Shown: positions 25,185 through 34,837, counted from the stretch's first letter. The stretch: DNA of 64,000 bases from an uncultured bacterium (GCA_949291365.1 CASEVJ010000005.1:186001-250000), one strand, 5' to 3'. Notes: generated by a model not told the origin, from the sequence alone. Numbers and translations are program-made.

Positions 25185-26411
25185 TTATTGACCGCCGATT
25201 TGAGACAGTTTGAAAATCGGCAAGAAAATGGACGCAACTACAATACCAATCAACACACCGACGCCCACGACCAGAATCGGGTCAATAACCGCTGAGAAAC
25301 GGGCGATAAACTGGTCTACGTTATCCGAATAGAACTTAGACAATGTGGCAATAATGCCCGGCAATTTACCAGATTCTTCACCCATCAACATCATTTCCGT
25401 CATCAGCCCCGGGAACACGCCGGCCGCACGGAATGAATCGGAAATAGAACGCCCCGCCGCCACGTCCGCTTTGGCTACGCGCAACGCATTTTGAATAATG
25501 ACGTTGGTGTTAAAAGATTCTTCCAACACGGCAATAGCATTCAAAATCGTTACACCGCTGCGCAACAGTGTAGCAAGGGTGGTCAACATACGAGAATAAT
25601 AGATATTGCACAAGAAATTGCCTAATAACGGGATAGACAACAAGAAAGAGTGCCAGCGCTTCTTTCCTTCTGGCGTTTTGATATAGAACCTGAAAGAAAA
25701 GAAAAGCACCAGACAGGCCACGATAATCAGAATACCGTGATTCATAAAGAATCCGGAAATAGACAAGACGATAACCGTAATCATCGGCAAGTCAATATTA
25801 AAGTCCTGGAAGATTTGCGCAAATGTCGGCACGATACCCAGCACAAAGTAAACCAACACACCCACAGACGCCACCAACAGAATGGCCGGATAGGTAACAG
25901 CCGTAATAATTTTACTTTTCATGCCTTCCTGGGTTTTAATATATAAAGCAATCTGGCTCAACGTTTCCGCCAGCTGCCCACCCACTTCACCAGCTTGTAC
26001 CAACGAAAGCCAAATGTTGTTAAACGTCTTGGGATGGCGGGCCAATGCTGAATGCAACGAGTTACCCGCCGAAATATCTTTAGCCACTTGGTTCAGCACC
26101 AATCCCAAACGCGGGTCAGATGCATATTCCCCTAACAGCGAAATAGCGCGCACCAACGGCACACCACCGGCAATCAACGTAGAAAGCTGCTCGGCAAAGA
26201 AGGCCAGCACATGCCCCGGCACCTTTCCGCCCACCTGTTTGCGGCCGGCTGTTTTGCCAAATAAAGAAGGGCCGCCGCCTTCACGCACTTCCAGAATAAT
26301 AAACCCTTTATTCTGCAGTGCAAAAATAACTCTCTCTTTGCTCTCGGCGCTGATACTGCCTTTGAGCGTCTTGCCTGATCGGTCTTTCACTACATAACTG
26401 TATTTTTGCAT
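25185..26411 (-). CDS. pilC: T4P inner-membrane platform protein PilC
   Basis: A 408-residue polytopic protein of the GspF/PilC family. It has an N-terminal domain opening YSYVVKDRSGKTLKGSISAE, two GspF domains (about residues 70-195 and 275-400) with HPKTFNNIWLSLVQAGEVGG and MLTTLATLLRSGVTILNAIA, and three membrane segments (about 170-190, 220-245, 375-400). Full length. The Shine-Dalgarno is AAGGGG. It couples the PilB motor to pilin extraction. Confidence 0.95.
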   Translation of the reverse strand: MQKYSYVVKDRSGKTLKGSISAESKERVIFALQNKGFIILEVREGGGPSLFGKTAGRKQVGGKVPGHVLAFFAEQLSTLIAGGVPLVRAISLLGEYASDPRLGLVLNQVAKDISAGNSLHSALARHPKTFNNIWLSLVQAGEVGGQLAETLSQIALYIKTQEGMKSKIITAVTYPAILLVASVGVLVYFVLGIVPTFAQIFQDFNIDLPMITVIVLSISGFFMNHGILIIVACLVLFFSFRFYIKTPEGKKRWHSFLLSIPLLGNFLCNIYYSRMLTTLATLLRSGVTILNAIAVLEESFNTNVIIQNALRVAKADVAAGRSISDSFRAAGVFPGLMTEMMLMGEESGKLPGIIATLSKFYSDNVDQFIARFSAVIDPILVVGVGVLIGIVVASIFLPIFKLSQIGGQ

Positions 26412-26420
26412 AAAACCCCT

Positions 26421-28154
26421 TTAATCTTCAGTAGTGATATTTAAGATTTCTTCTACGGTGGTCAACCCTTTGACCACTTTGCGCCAGCCATTGCCGCGCA
26501 AGTTCAGCGCACCGCTGCGTTCCATAGCTTTGCGCATTTCCACCAAATCCTGCGTTTTGTAAATAATATTACGCACTTCTTCGTTAATACGATACACTTC
26601 GTAAATAGCGCGCCGGCCTAAATACCCTGTTCCCACACATTTGGGACAGCCGACTGATTTATAGAACGTCCACGTATTTACCTCACGGGGATTAAAATGG
26701 CCCTCATTAATAATTTTGGCTATCATGGAAGCTTCCGGCTGGTAAGGTTGTTTGCAATACGGACACAAAATACGCACCAAACGCTGGGCAGCCACCAACG
26801 CCAAAGAGCTGGAGAGCAGGAACGGCTCCATACCCATATCAATCAAACGGGGAATAGCACCCAAAGCATCATTGGTGTGCAAAGTGGAAAGCACCAAGTG
26901 ACCGGTTAATGCCGCTTTTAAGCATGCTTCAGCCGTTTCATTATCGCGCACCTCCCCCACCAGAATTACGTCCGGGTCTTGACGCAAGAAAGAACGCAGC
27001 CCCGCGGCAAACGTCAGCCCAATCTGCGGTTTTACCTGCACCTGGCTGATACCGGCCAGTTTGTATTCCACCGGGTCTTCCAACGTCATAAAGTTCAGCT
27101 CCGGCGTACGAATGGTGGTCAGTACCGCGTTCAAGGTAGTAGATTTACCCGAACCGGTAGGCCCCGTCAAGAAAATCAAACCGTGCGGCAGATGGGACGC
27201 TTCCAAAAACGCTTTCTTTTGTTCCGGCTCAAAGCCCAGTTTGTCTACGTTCATTTCCCCAGTACCACGGTCTAAGATACGAAGCACGAGTTTTTCGCCA
27301 AATACCGCCGGACAGACAGACACACGGACTTCAATGCTGCGGTTTTGGTACTTAATTGTGAAGCTGCCGTCTTGAGGCAAACGCTTTTCCGCGATATCCA
27401 GTTTGGACAAAATTTTAATACGGGAAATAATAGCCGCTACGGAATCTTTATTAGGCGGCGTACGTTCATACAGCGAACCGTCAATGCGGAAACGCAAGCT
27501 GACGCGTTCGTCAAACATTTCCAAGTGAATATCTGAAGTACGTTCCGAAATGGCTTGTTTTAAGATGGCGTTTACCAGTTTAATATACTGGGAGCTGGTG
27601 GCAGAGGCCTTATCCAAATCCAACACGCCTGCTTCCGTTTGTACGTCCTCTTCGGGTGAAACACCGCCAGTATCTTTTACTTCTCCGCTCTCTTTGACCA
27701 CCTCGTCCAACAGGTTTTTATTTCCATAAAAAGCATCCACCACCGCCAAAATTTGGCTTTTACTGGCAATGAATACTTGGATTTCTCTCCCCGCCATCAT
27801 GCGGATATTATCAATTAAGAACAAGTTGGAAGGGTCATACAGTGCTACCGCCAGCTCTTCATCTTCAATAAACAAAGGCACTACCAAATTTTCACGCGCA
27901 AATTTTTCAGGAATCAGTTTCTGTAAATCCTGTTCCCGCTCCGGTATCAAAATACCATTCTCTTTGGAAGCGTAAGGGAGGGAAAAATGTTTCGCAAGCG
28001 CCGAAGTCACCTGTTCTTCCGTAGCAAAACCGAACAACACAACAGCTTCGCCCAGCGTAGTGTTATTTTGACGTGCATACAGTTCCGAACGATGCAACTG
28101 CTCCTCACTGATGGTACCCTGTTCCACTAAAATTTCACTTAGTTCTTTGGCCAT
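26421..28154 (-). CDS. pilB: T4P extension ATPase PilB
   Basis: A 577-residue GspE/PilB-family ATPase. The N-terminal domain is at about 1-150 (SEILVEQGTISEEQLHRSEL). The catalytic core has Walker A GPTGSGKST (about 330), Asp box (LEDPVEY), Walker B (ILVGEVRD) and His box (HTNDALGAIPRL). A zinc-binding pair CPYC...CPKC follows near the C-terminus. All motifs are intact. It powers pilus polymerisation. No PilT retraction ATPase is encoded in the window. Confidence 0.96.
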   Translation of the reverse strand: MAKELSEILVEQGTISEEQLHRSELYARQNNTTLGEAVVLFGFATEEQVTSALAKHFSLPYASKENGILIPEREQDLQKLIPEKFARENLVVPLFIEDEELAVALYDPSNLFLIDNIRMMAGREIQVFIASKSQILAVVDAFYGNKNLLDEVVKESGEVKDTGGVSPEEDVQTEAGVLDLDKASATSSQYIKLVNAILKQAISERTSDIHLEMFDERVSLRFRIDGSLYERTPPNKDSVAAIISRIKILSKLDIAEKRLPQDGSFTIKYQNRSIEVRVSVCPAVFGEKLVLRILDRGTGEMNVDKLGFEPEQKKAFLEASHLPHGLIFLTGPTGSGKSTTLNAVLTTIRTPELNFMTLEDPVEYKLAGISQVQVKPQIGLTFAAGLRSFLRQDPDVILVGEVRDNETAEACLKAALTGHLVLSTLHTNDALGAIPRLIDMGMEPFLLSSSLALVAAQRLVRILCPYCKQPYQPEASMIAKIINEGHFNPREVNTWTFYKSVGCPKCVGTGYLGRRAIYEVYRINEEVRNIIYKTQDLVEMRKAMERSGALNLRGNGWRKVVKGLTTVEEILNITTED

Positions 28155-28203
28155 TTTTTCTTCCTTTACGCTCTCTATCCAGCAATTTTAGCTGTTTTTT
28201 GCC

Positions 28204-28238
28204 GCTTGCCCCCTTTTCTACAGTAAAAGGGGGCAAGC
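28204..28238. repeat. Perfect 14-base inverted repeat between pilQ and pilB
   Basis: Arms GCTTGCCCCCTTTT (28204-28217) and AAAAGGGGGCAAGC (28225-28238) with a 7-base loop. It is transcribed with the operon but has no T-run downstream on the minus strand. It is likely an mRNA processing, stabilising or attenuating stem-loop. Confidence 0.8.
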
Positions 28239-28261
28239 AAAATTTCCGCAGGACTTACCCT

Positions 28262-29839
28262 TTATTCCGCCAAAATGGTAGGCGTGATAAAGATAACCAA
28301 GTCCGTCGTATTTTTAGAGGTGCTGCGGCTGGTAAACAACCAACCCAATATGGGGATATCACCCAACAAAGGCACCTTGCGGGTCTGATCCGTTTCGCGC
28401 GACGTCAGCAATCCGCCGATAACCACTGTCTGCCCATTTTTCACACGAACCAATGTAGAAGCTGCGCGGGTAGTGGTATCTTTAGTATTGTCAAAGCCGG
28501 AACTGACCAAATCGGAATAAGAGGGCTGCACATACAACGTCACATACCCTTCGCGGTTTACCTGCGGGGTTACCTGTAAGGTCAAGCCCACGCGTTTTCT
28601 TTCCGCACCGGCTACCGTTAACGTATTGTCACCGCCGCCGGACTGAGACTGTGTGAAACCTACCGTCGCATCCGTGGAGGTGGTAATCGTCGCCGTTTTA
28701 TTGTTCAGTGTCACCACTTTGGGTTTACCCAAATATTTGGCTTCACCGCGGGTCAGCAAGCTTTTAAGAACAATTTTAAAGGCCGTGAAATCCAACACCC
28801 CGCCTTCGCTTTCATTTTCGCTGTCAGAAGAAGAGGAGGAAGAGCTGCTGGACGAACCGGAGCTGTCTCCGTTCATGTCTGCATTGCTGGGGAAAATCCA
28901 GTCCCAGCCGCTCAATTTCGTTTCCCCGTCGGTGGCATACCCACGCAAATATTCAGACGTAATTTCACGTTTCGGGCCGGAGAAAGAAACCAATGTACCG
29001 TCCGTCCCGCCGTATTCAAAGCCCAACGTCAAACCGCTGGTTTTGCTCACTTCCACAATTTGCGCTTCAATCAGAATCTGGGGCGGTTTAATATCCAATT
29101 CAGCCAAAATGTTCTCAATTTGGGGGAACACTTCCGCCACATCGGTAATAATGAGTTTGTTGGTTCTGGGGTCTACCGCAATGCGGCCCACCGGGGACAA
29201 CATGCTCTGCACAATACCAATAATCTCAGCCGTGCCGGAATACGCATCTCCGCCGCTAGAAAGAGCGCTGCTAGAGCTGCTGCTGTCGGAATAAGACGAG
29301 CTGCCCAAGCTGGAACCAGTGGTAGAAACGTCCTGCGGCATAATGCTGCTCAGTTCGCTGGAAGGAGAACCGATGGCCTGCAGGGAAATATAGCTGAGTG
29401 TATAAATCTTCGTTATCGTATCCGGCGCATCATTGGAGCGTTTCGTTACCACATAGCTGTCGCTCTTTCCGATACGCTGATAGGTCAGACCATGTACGCG
29501 CAACAGCGTGTCCAAGGCCTCACGGACTGATACTTTCGTAAGCGAAGCTGTTACTTTTTTATTCGCAAATTCTTCGCTCATGATAAAGTTGATACCGGCC
29601 TGGGTCGTGATACTGTTCAAGAAAGCAGAAATAGGTACATTGGATACGCGAATAGATACTTTGCGCTCCAACGGAGAAGCCACCTCTGCTTCTTTGTACA
29701 ATTCAGATTCTCCGGACAACTTTACGGTTTCCTCAGCCGTAATGGTGGTCGCTTCCGCAATAGCGTTTTGTGCCATGGCAGGCACTACTGCGGCAACTAC
29801 CATCCATAAAGCCAGAAAAACTCCTAACCGATGTTTCAT
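28262..29839 (-). CDS. pilQ: Outer-membrane secretin (PilQ/GspD-like)
   Basis: A 525-residue protein with a signal peptide ending AMAQ. An STN/secretin N-domain lies at about 55-140 (VSIRVSNVPISAFLNSITTQ), a second N-domain at about 220-260, and the secretin beta-domain at about 260-525, with VRVKNGQTVVIGGLLTSRET and VPLLGDIPILGWLF plus a final IFITPTILAE. Two poly-Ser low-complexity stretches (about 180-200 and 325-345) interrupt N-domain and gate. It lacks the AMIN domains of typical PilQ and is short for the family. The Shine-Dalgarno is AGGAGG. Confidence 0.93.
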   Translation of the reverse strand: MKHRLGVFLALWMVVAAVVPAMAQNAIAEATTITAEETVKLSGESELYKEAEVASPLERKVSIRVSNVPISAFLNSITTQAGINFIMSEEFANKKVTASLTKVSVREALDTLLRVHGLTYQRIGKSDSYVVTKRSNDAPDTITKIYTLSYISLQAIGSPSSELSSIMPQDVSTTGSSLGSSSYSDSSSSSSALSSGGDAYSGTAEIIGIVQSMLSPVGRIAVDPRTNKLIITDVAEVFPQIENILAELDIKPPQILIEAQIVEVSKTSGLTLGFEYGGTDGTLVSFSGPKREITSEYLRGYATDGETKLSGWDWIFPSNADMNGDSSGSSSSSSSSSSDSENESEGGVLDFTAFKIVLKSLLTRGEAKYLGKPKVVTLNNKTATITTSTDATVGFTQSQSGGGDNTLTVAGAERKRVGLTLQVTPQVNREGYVTLYVQPSYSDLVSSGFDNTKDTTTRAASTLVRVKNGQTVVIGGLLTSRETDQTRKVPLLGDIPILGWLFTSRSTSKNTTDLVIFITPTILAE

Positions 29840-29870
29840 CTATCCTCCTGTATGCAAACAATAAATGATT

Positions 29871-30689
29871 TTACTTCAACTGTACTCTTTTTGTAAACCT
29901 TTGACCTTTATACGTGAACACAACCGCATCGGGCTGCACACTTACAATACGCGCTCCCAACACGCTTTGGCCCACGGAATAAATCTTGTTTCCAATGAAC
30001 GCTTCCTGCCCAATAATACCGCTTACGCGTATTTTGCCGCGTATTTCGCGGGAAGGATCCCTCAAGCGTTCCAATTCCAGCTGGCGCTGGCGCTCGATTT
30101 CAGCCAAGCGCTGTCTTTCTTCTTCTATCTTGCGGCGGCGTTCAGCTTCCAACGCACGTAAACGTTCTTCTTCACGGTGCTTCAACAACAAAGTATCATC
30201 CGGAGAAAGAGTCGGGTCACGATCCGTAGGCGGATTATATAGCACCAACGATTTCTTTTCTTTCTTTTCGGCAGGCGGCTGCACTGCGTCGGAAGGAGCT
30301 TGCACAGCGCCAGCTACAGGCACAGCTTCTGCACCGGCAGGAGCTACGCCCTGATCCACTGCAGGTACGGGCGCTACATCTGCCGCCGCCATCAAATTTT
30401 CCACGACAATTTCTTCCGTATTCACTTTGGATGCCGCATTGGTTACCGGCGGCATTGCCGGCCGAGATGCTCTGTTTTTCTTTGCAGCGACCGGTTTTCT
30501 AGCAGCTGCTTGCTTGTTCGGCGCCGCAGGCGGCTGTGCAACCGCCGGGGCTGCAGGCGCGTTCGCCGCCACAGCCGCTGCTTCTGCCGGCAACGTCAAA
30601 TCCGGCATGGCGGGAGCCAATTCCGAAGCTGCCCAAAGAGCTTGGAAGGAAAAACTAGCCAGCATGAAAACTAAAAAACGCTTTCTCAT
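29871..30689 (-). CDS. pilP: PilP-like periplasmic pilotin/alignment protein
   Basis: A 272-residue protein with a signal peptide (MRKRFLVFMLASFSFQALWA). It has an Ala/Pro-rich linker to about residue 150, a charged Arg/Glu helix (about 160-210, RLRALEAERRRKIEEERQRL) and a C-terminal domain IRVSGIIGQEAFIGNKIYSV...VSVQPDAVVFTYKGQRF. That C-terminal domain is the PilP/GspC-type homology region. The long coiled coil is unusual. The ATG overlaps the PilO stop. It links the inner-membrane PilMNO complex to the secretin. Confidence 0.82.
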   Translation of the reverse strand: MRKRFLVFMLASFSFQALWAASELAPAMPDLTLPAEAAAVAANAPAAPAVAQPPAAPNKQAAARKPVAAKKNRASRPAMPPVTNAASKVNTEEIVVENLMAAADVAPVPAVDQGVAPAGAEAVPVAGAVQAPSDAVQPPAEKKEKKSLVLYNPPTDRDPTLSPDDTLLLKHREEERLRALEAERRRKIEEERQRLAEIERQRQLELERLRDPSREIRGKIRVSGIIGQEAFIGNKIYSVGQSVLGARIVSVQPDAVVFTYKGQRFTKRVQLK

Positions 30690-31309
30690 TTTTTCCTCCC
30701 CTCGCCTTTAAACATTTTCTCGGCAATTTTCTCTTTAGGGAAAACCGTATTTACTTTCAAATCTATCGTATTTTGCCCTAATACTTCCGTGCTTTTTGTA
30801 AGCGTAAATCCGGAAATGCGCAAATACTCTTCCCGGTTCTCAAAATTAGCCAGCAACTGCCCAAATTGCGGAAAAGAAGCCGAAAAATTGACCGGAATAT
30901 TGACTGCCGTAAAACCCGAAACAGAGTTGTCTTCCCCCTGGGAAGATCCCAATTTCGGCGTAATATCCGAATCCCGAAAAACGGACACTATCTGCAGCAA
31001 CAGCCAGTCATTTTTAGCAGACAGATCCGGAAATCGCGGCTCCAAATCCAGCAATTTCTTTTTACTGTTCAGGTAATCCTGTTCATTGGTCTGCTGGGCC
31101 AATATGGCGTCAATTTGCCCGCGCACATTATTTGATTTTTCCTGTAAAGCCGCATTTCCATAACGGTACGCCAGAAAAACCACAATAATAAACACAAACT
31201 GTTTAAGGAAGAGTTTATAATTGCCTTCTTCCATGACCAGTTTTATATCATTCATGCCCTTTTTCAGGGATTCCACGAATTTATTTGAAATTTTCACAGG
31301 TGCCGTCAT
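30686..31309 (-). CDS. pilO: PilO-like inner-membrane alignment protein
   Basis: A 207-residue protein with a cytoplasmic N-terminus of about 30 residues, one membrane helix (about 34-50, FVFIIVVFLAYRYG), a periplasmic coiled coil (about 52-100) and a ferredoxin-like domain (VSGFTAVNIPVNFSASFPQF...YLRISGFTLT). This is PilO architecture. It overlaps the PilMN stop by 4 bases; the Shine-Dalgarno is AGGAGG. Confidence 0.85.
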   Translation of the reverse strand: MTAPVKISNKFVESLKKGMNDIKLVMEEGNYKLFLKQFVFIIVVFLAYRYGNAALQEKSNNVRGQIDAILAQQTNEQDYLNSKKKLLDLEPRFPDLSAKNDWLLLQIVSVFRDSDITPKLGSSQGEDNSVSGFTAVNIPVNFSASFPQFGQLLANFENREEYLRISGFTLTKSTEVLGQNTIDLKVNTVFPKEKIAEKMFKGEGRKK

Positions 31310-32913
31310 CTGGAAGTCCCTCCTCCTTTAGCACAGGTAAAGGAAAACGACGTCTGGAGTCCGGAGTTAGTATCCAATCTCTTGGTTGGATCCGCCTGAG
31401 CTCCGGTAGCTAAGTCCTTATACTTAATCTCTGCAGTATTTCCGCACAGCGCTTTAATGGCAGGCATGGTTATAATCTTATCATAGAACTGTTTTCCAAC
31501 AGCCAAGTCCTGCTCCGAATTGCCTGTCTTAATAAAGCCATCCGCCGTAAAGGAGCGCACATCATTGCCGCCTTTAGTCGGGAACTCTTCATTATAAGAA
31601 AGCGTGGAAATCCACATCTGAGGCGGAATAGCCGTAACCAAATCCACCAAAAGCGGAGTAATTGTATTACGTTTCATCAGTCTTTCCAAGTTTTCATTTT
31701 GTGCCTTAATACGGCTCAAATTATCCTGAATTTGTGAGGCCGTTAACCCGGCAAAATCGGCCACCGGATTGGCATTCTGACGCTGCACCCGGCTCAATTC
31801 GGATGAATTGGAGTGCAAGCCCCACCACCCTTTTGCCAGCAACAGCAAGAAAAATAAGGCCACCACACCAGCTATTTTCCAAAACATTACACCGGCGTTA
31901 AATTCATAATCGCTCAAGCGGGTACGTTTTATGAAATCCAAATCCGGGGTTTTGCTATCATAAAACTTCATGCTGGCCCCGATAGCCGCCATTTCCCCGG
32001 CTGATTTTGTTTCTATACCGTACACTTCACTTAAATCCCATTTGCGCACGGGCTTCTTGGAATCGGCCTCCAACAGCGGAGTCCAGTTTTCCGTATCACA
32101 GCCCATAATTACCGCTTCTTCAAACGGATCCTTTTCTAACTGTTTGGCAATAAATTCCGTGCAGTTGGTAATTTCAAACCGCCGGCGCTCCACTGCCAGC
32201 GTGCCGGATATTTCCACCTCACGCAATAATACGGGGGCATTTTGGTTGGTGAACACAAAACTGGCTAAATCCGTTCCAAAAAAGGAATAGATACGGCCAG
32301 AATCGTCTACCGCTTCTTTATCACTGTCGCAAAAAGCACGGCTTAAAGACAACGGAGACGTTTCTATAGCCACCGGCACCAAATCCACACTCTTCAACCC
32401 TTTTTCTATTTTTTCCACAATGGTTTTGGGCGTCATGGAAAAAATAACACCCAGCCGTTTCTGTTTGGTAGCGGCTGTCTCAAACTCATACACATAATAG
32501 GAATACAAAGTCTTTTCAAACGGGAAATGTATATATTTGCGCGCCTGAAGAGGGATGGCCTCTTTCCAGTGTTTGCGTTCTATCACCGTCGGAATAACGA
32601 AATGGCGTAACAAAGAAAACGCCGGCGATAAAGAAACCACCACCTGATTGTTAATCCATTTCTTCTTGGCAGCAACTTTCGTCAAGGCCTCCAGCCAGTT
32701 ATCTTCGGAAAAAAACCCTTCATTTAGTTCCAAAGGTTTCAGTTTGCTGGCATCCACTTCCGATATAGGGACTCGCAGCAAAGACTCCAGCACAACGCCC
32801 CCGTCTTTGCGGGAGCTTTGTGCAATATACATTTCATTCAGCCCAATATACAGCCCCAATGCTTCCGGGTGGGCTTTCATGTTTTTGCCTACTAACGTGT
32901 CTGCTATGTTCAT
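31306..32913 (-). CDS. PilM-PilN fusion protein
   Basis: A 535-residue protein. Residues about 1-335 are an actin-like PilM domain (LGLYIGLNEMYIAQSSRKDG, FVIPTVIERKHWKEAIPLQA, and a MAAIGASMKF segment). A membrane helix follows at about 355-372 (IAGVVALFFLLLLAKGW), then a PilN-type periplasmic part with coiled coil and TPLLVDLVTAIPPQMWISTL. In most T4P systems PilM and PilN are separate; the fusion gives GspL-like topology. ATG 32913 is used (a TTG precedes it), with AAGGA upstream. It would anchor the cytoplasmic ring to PilO/PilP. Confidence 0.88.
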   Translation of the reverse strand: MNIADTLVGKNMKAHPEALGLYIGLNEMYIAQSSRKDGGVVLESLLRVPISEVDASKLKPLELNEGFFSEDNWLEALTKVAAKKKWINNQVVVSLSPAFSLLRHFVIPTVIERKHWKEAIPLQARKYIHFPFEKTLYSYYVYEFETAATKQKRLGVIFSMTPKTIVEKIEKGLKSVDLVPVAIETSPLSLSRAFCDSDKEAVDDSGRIYSFFGTDLASFVFTNQNAPVLLREVEISGTLAVERRRFEITNCTEFIAKQLEKDPFEEAVIMGCDTENWTPLLEADSKKPVRKWDLSEVYGIETKSAGEMAAIGASMKFYDSKTPDLDFIKRTRLSDYEFNAGVMFWKIAGVVALFFLLLLAKGWWGLHSNSSELSRVQRQNANPVADFAGLTASQIQDNLSRIKAQNENLERLMKRNTITPLLVDLVTAIPPQMWISTLSYNEEFPTKGGNDVRSFTADGFIKTGNSEQDLAVGKQFYDKIITMPAIKALCGNTAEIKYKDLATGAQADPTKRLDTNSGLQTSFSFTCAKGGGTSR

Positions 32914-32931
32914 CAATCGCAGTCCTTAAAA

Positions 32932-34776
32932 TTAGTTTCCGTATTCCTCGTAAGGCATATCATAGGGATTGCTTACACCCTGCGCAGGCGCCTGCTGCGG
33001 TTGGGCAGCAGCATACGGGTTGCTTGTGCCTTGTGTGACGGCATAGGGATTGGCTACACCGGCCGTTTGCGCAGCCGTAGTATCATACGGATTGCCCGTA
33101 GCCATACCAGTAGCTGCACCAGCACCGGCAGCAGCGACACCAGTGCCATAAGCGGCATAGGGGTCACTCACACCAGCATTTTGCATGGCGTAGGCATCAG
33201 CGGCCTGCGTAGCAGGGGCTTGTGCAGCAAACGGATCCACAATTTCCGGCTCTGCAGAAACAGCCGGGGCCGCTTTCATTACACGGCCGGGTTTGTTCCA
33301 CAAGCGGGCCGCTTTATAATTCAATTTCTTATCATCGGCAGCAGCAGTGGATGCAGCCGGTTTTGCATTCGTGCAGGCCACATCAACCTGGCGGCGCAAG
33401 GTGCGTTTTCCACCCATTACGTCCGTAGCGGTCAAGGCCAGCGTGTAGGTACCGCAGGCCAACTCGGGGCCGATAATACCTTTGCGGCCATTCCAAACCA
33501 ACTGATGATAAACCGGTGCAAATCCTTCCAGCTGGCGTACTACATAGTAGTTGCCATCAGCCGCATGCTGCACCACTTGGAACAACCAGTTATCCAAAGT
33601 TTCTTCTGTTTCAATGACAGAGAAATCCACCGCAAAGGCCTCTCCGGCCGCCGGATCAATTTCATTGCTCACGGGTACAACCGCCATGCTCAACATCGGC
33701 AGTTTGCTCACAGAAGCAGCTTGCGGCATAGAAGCAGGCAGCTCTGCATCAAAGTCAAACACAATGGAGACGCCGTCCAAGTTAGCAAATTTGGCAGGAG
33801 GTTCTTGGTCAAAGAGTCCCATATTGTAGCTCAATTTACCGGAGGAAAGTCCTTTATGCACTAAGAAAGAGTTCAGTGCCATGGCCTGGCGAATGCCGGC
33901 CAGCGTAATATTGTCCGTATAAGAACCCGGAGGCAAAATAATGTAGCCAGCACCCTGGGTCAGCGCCATAAGCGTATAGACTTCGTCCAAAACAGGCATG
34001 GCTTCCGGACGGAATTTATAGCCATTAAACAACACATCGCTGTCAATATCAATAGCATCCGGCAGCCCATCGCGGAAATAAATGCGGACACCTTCCGACT
34101 TTTCCAATTTGGCGATAGCCGCTTTTTTCATGCTGTCAAGTTTTTGGCTGGTATAAATCTGGCGGGCTTTTAAAGCAGCCGGCGTGGACAAATCTGTAAA
34201 CGTGCTGCCGGAAGTTTCTGCTTTTTCTTCTTCTACCGTGCGGTCTTTGGTGCGCATCTGCGCCTGCAAAGCGCTCTGCTGGGCTTGCTGTTTCAGCAAT
34301 TCCTGCTGGCGGGCTTGTTCGGCTTCGGCGGCAGCTTTGGCTTCGGCTTCTTCCTGGCCTTTCAGTGCCAAGGCATCTTGTTGTGCCGTATAGACCAAGC
34401 CGTCTTCATCTAAAAAGTTTTCAACCGGAGCGTTCTCTGCTTCTTGCTGCGCTTGCAGCACGGCCGGATCCTGACCTGGCTGCAGCCGTCTGGCTTCCCC
34501 TTCTTTAAAGTTCACATCCACTTCAATCGGCTCCTGAATGCCACCGATGCGGTTGTGAATTAAATTAATGTATTTGTTGGCTTCTTCCACTTCCGCACGG
34601 GAGCCGTTGACTAATACATCAATCAGGTAATCCATGGCTTCTTCGTCACGGTTTTCTTGGTAAAGCTGTATACCTTTTTCCAGCTGCTTAGCCGATGAAG
34701 GCGCAGCGAACAAAGCGGTGCCGCCCGTCAACAAAGAAACGACCAGCAACGCTGCCAATAATCTGACTTTCATCAT
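32932..34776 (-). CDS. OmpA-like protein with C-terminal NPYA/DPYA repeats, head of pilus operon
   Basis: A 614-residue protein with a signal peptide ending ALFA. TPR-like helices follow (about 30-80, KQLEKGIQLYQENRDEEAMD), then a Gln/Ala/Glu coiled coil (about 115-175) and a degenerate OmpA-like region (about 225-330: FRPEAMPVLDEVYTLMALTQ, then LAGIRQAMALNSFLVHKG). A beta domain ending in a bacterial Ig-like strand set is at about 380-470. The C-terminal 110 residues carry repeats of the type (D/N)PYA or (N)PYD about six times, Ala/Gly/Thr/Gln rich. The ATG at 34776 is preferred (GAGAG upstream). It is the first gene behind the operon promoter and may anchor the pilus machine to peptidoglycan. 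The family is not securely recognised. Confidence 0.75.
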   Translation of the reverse strand: MMKVRLLAALLVVSLLTGGTALFAAPSSAKQLEKGIQLYQENRDEEAMDYLIDVLVNGSRAEVEEANKYINLIHNRIGGIQEPIEVDVNFKEGEARRLQPGQDPAVLQAQQEAENAPVENFLDEDGLVYTAQQDALALKGQEEAEAKAAAEAEQARQQELLKQQAQQSALQAQMRTKDRTVEEEKAETSGSTFTDLSTPAALKARQIYTSQKLDSMKKAAIAKLEKSEGVRIYFRDGLPDAIDIDSDVLFNGYKFRPEAMPVLDEVYTLMALTQGAGYIILPPGSYTDNITLAGIRQAMALNSFLVHKGLSSGKLSYNMGLFDQEPPAKFANLDGVSIVFDFDAELPASMPQAASVSKLPMLSMAVVPVSNEIDPAAGEAFAVDFSVIETEETLDNWLFQVVQHAADGNYYVVRQLEGFAPVYHQLVWNGRKGIIGPELACGTYTLALTATDVMGGKRTLRRQVDVACTNAKPAASTAAADDKKLNYKAARLWNKPGRVMKAAPAVSAEPEIVDPFAAQAPATQAADAYAMQNAGVSDPYAAYGTGVAAAGAGAATGMATGNPYDTTAAQTAGVANPYAVTQGTSNPYAAAQPQQAPAQGVSNPYDMPYEEYGN

Positions 34777-34837
34777 ATTGAACACTCTCATAGACTTGTT
34801 TATTGCCCCTTATTTAAGATGGCACAACCCACTGATA

